In this document: positions 5,903-6,466 of the stretch, one piece after another | How the letters are laid out: each line of letters opens with the position of its first letter | Position numbering within the stretch: the first letter of the stretch is position 1 | DNA from: SZUA-426 sp041666155 | GTDB taxonomy: Bacteria > Spirochaetota > Spirochaetia > Treponematales > Breznakiellaceae | Direction: 5' to 3' | Assembly: GCA_041666155.1 (NCBI GenBank) | Contig: JBAYHM010000259.1 | Span: 1 to 6,466, forward strand | DNA length: 6,466 bases | Notes under the pieces: generated by a model | What the model saw: only the letters and a program-made list of their open reading frames with translations | The model's database searches: none | What the model was told of the DNA's origin: nothing | Made by a program: the position numbers and the translations under genes

Positions 5903-6466
5903 ATATCCAACTTATTGAAGGATGTCCGGATGAATTCCCGGACCATCTCGTTTTCACTCACGGCAACTTCCGCGGGAGTACCGTCCGCTATAATTATACC
6001 CTTATCAAGGAAAGCGATCTTGTCTGAAATACGAAAAGCGGCGGGTATATCGTGCGTAATAAGCACGCAAGTGATGCCGAGTTCCCGATTCACGCGAACT
6101 ACGAGGTTATTGATCGTTTCGGCCAACACCGGATCAAGCCCCGTCGTCGGCTCATCGAACAGCAGCACTTCCGGTCGTACCACGAGGGAACGCGCGACGC
6201 CCACGCGTTTGCGCATACCGCCCGAGAGCTCGTCCGGGCGTTTTCCCTCGATGCCCGGAAGGCCGATCCATTCCAGGATTTCCGCGACCCGTTCGCGCAT
6301 TTCCTTCCTATCACGCAGGCCGAGCACCTCACGCAACGGAAACTCAAGATTCGCGCCCACATCCATTGAATCGAAAAGCGCCGCGTTCTGGAAAGAATAC
6401 CCGATGCGCCTACGGGCGGTATTGAGCTGATCCGCGGTCAACGCGGTCAGTTCGGAATCCCGGTAC
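5899..6466 (-). CDS. MlaF-like ABC transporter ATP-binding protein (5' truncated by window edge)
   Basis: ATPase that would power the Mla-type phospholipid transporter whose MCE subunit follows. The frame stays open to the right edge (YRDSELTALTADQLN precedes the first internal TTG at 6441), so the N-terminus with Walker A is outside the window. Visible motifs are the Q-loop IGYSFQNAALFDSM, a hallmark of MlaF/Ttg2A-type ATPases (family knowledge), the signature LSGGMRKRVGVARSL, Walker B with D-loop VLLFDEPTTGLDP, and the H-loop CVLITHDIPAAFRISDKIAFL. The C-terminus is EFIRTSFNKLDI. The gene overlaps the MCE gene by 4 nt (ATGA). The order ATPase then MCE suggests that the permease (MlaE-like) gene lies further right, outside the window. 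Confidence 0.93.
   Translation of the reverse strand, partial: YRDSELTALTADQLNTARRRIGYSFQNAALFDSMDVGANLEFPLREVLGLRDRKEMRERVAEILEWIGLPGIEGKRPDELSGGMRKRVGVARSLVVRPEVLLFDEPTTGLDPVLAETINNLVVRVNRELGITCVLITHDIPAAFRISDKIAFLDKGIIIADGTPAEVAVSENEMVREFIRTSFNKLDI

Noticed and set aside
5915..6430. Long open frame on the plus strand opposite the MlaF-like gene
   Set aside because: Its translation is Arg/Ser/Thr-rich with no domain pattern, and it mirrors a gene with clear ABC motifs. It is an antisense shadow of GC-rich coding.
6439..6441. TTG as the start of the MlaF-like ATPase
   Set aside because: The frame continues to the window edge, and a start here would remove Walker A, while all later motifs are intact.

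Overview
The window looks like chromosomal DNA of a Gram-negative (diderm) bacterium, most likely a spirochaete (Spirochaetota, Treponema/Spirochaeta type). The DNA is moderately GC-rich and densely coded. Three cues point to spirochaetes, all judged from memory of families rather than by search. The chemoreceptor tip reads TNLLAMNASIEAAHAGE. An N-terminal receiver is fused to a HisKA_2-type histidine kinase, with a receiver end of the '(D)IPIVFLYSH...SYGYVAKS' kind. An Mla-type lipid-transport operon implies an outer membrane. The phylum assignment is moderate confidence only.

Layout: (1) Positions 3-1160, plus strand: the C-terminal part of a methyl-accepting chemotaxis protein, cut off by the left edge. 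(2) Positions 1157-3246, minus strand: a compact four-gene unit, read right to left. It holds an ABC transporter ATPase, a membrane permease subunit, a YtrA-type GntR regulator and a 28-residue single-helix membrane peptide that is easily missed. Every junction in this unit overlaps (4, 14 and 4 nt), so it is almost certainly one transcript with coupled translation. (3) Positions 3247-3359: a divergent intergenic region. It carries a 20-bp near-perfect palindrome just upstream of the ATPase ribosome binding site, the best candidate for the operator of the GntR regulator. (4) Positions 3360-4403, plus strand: a single-gene receiver/histidine kinase with no partner gene in the window. (5) Positions 4445-6466, minus strand: an Mla-type lipid transport operon. 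It contains the 5'-truncated ATPase (MlaF-like), overlapping by 4 nt an MCE protein (MlaD-like) that carries an extra C-terminal beta-rich domain.

How the genes work together: the ABC/GntR unit reads as a self-regulated small exporter or envelope-stress type transporter, with the regulator repressing its own operon. The Mla-like pair would move phospholipid between the inner and outer membranes. The chemoreceptor and the receiver-kinase are sensory proteins, and neither has a visible functional link to its neighbours. No tRNA, rRNA, CRISPR, insertion sequence or phage gene is visible. The points most worth a second look are the tiny membrane peptide, the candidate operator and the beta-domain fused to the MCE protein.
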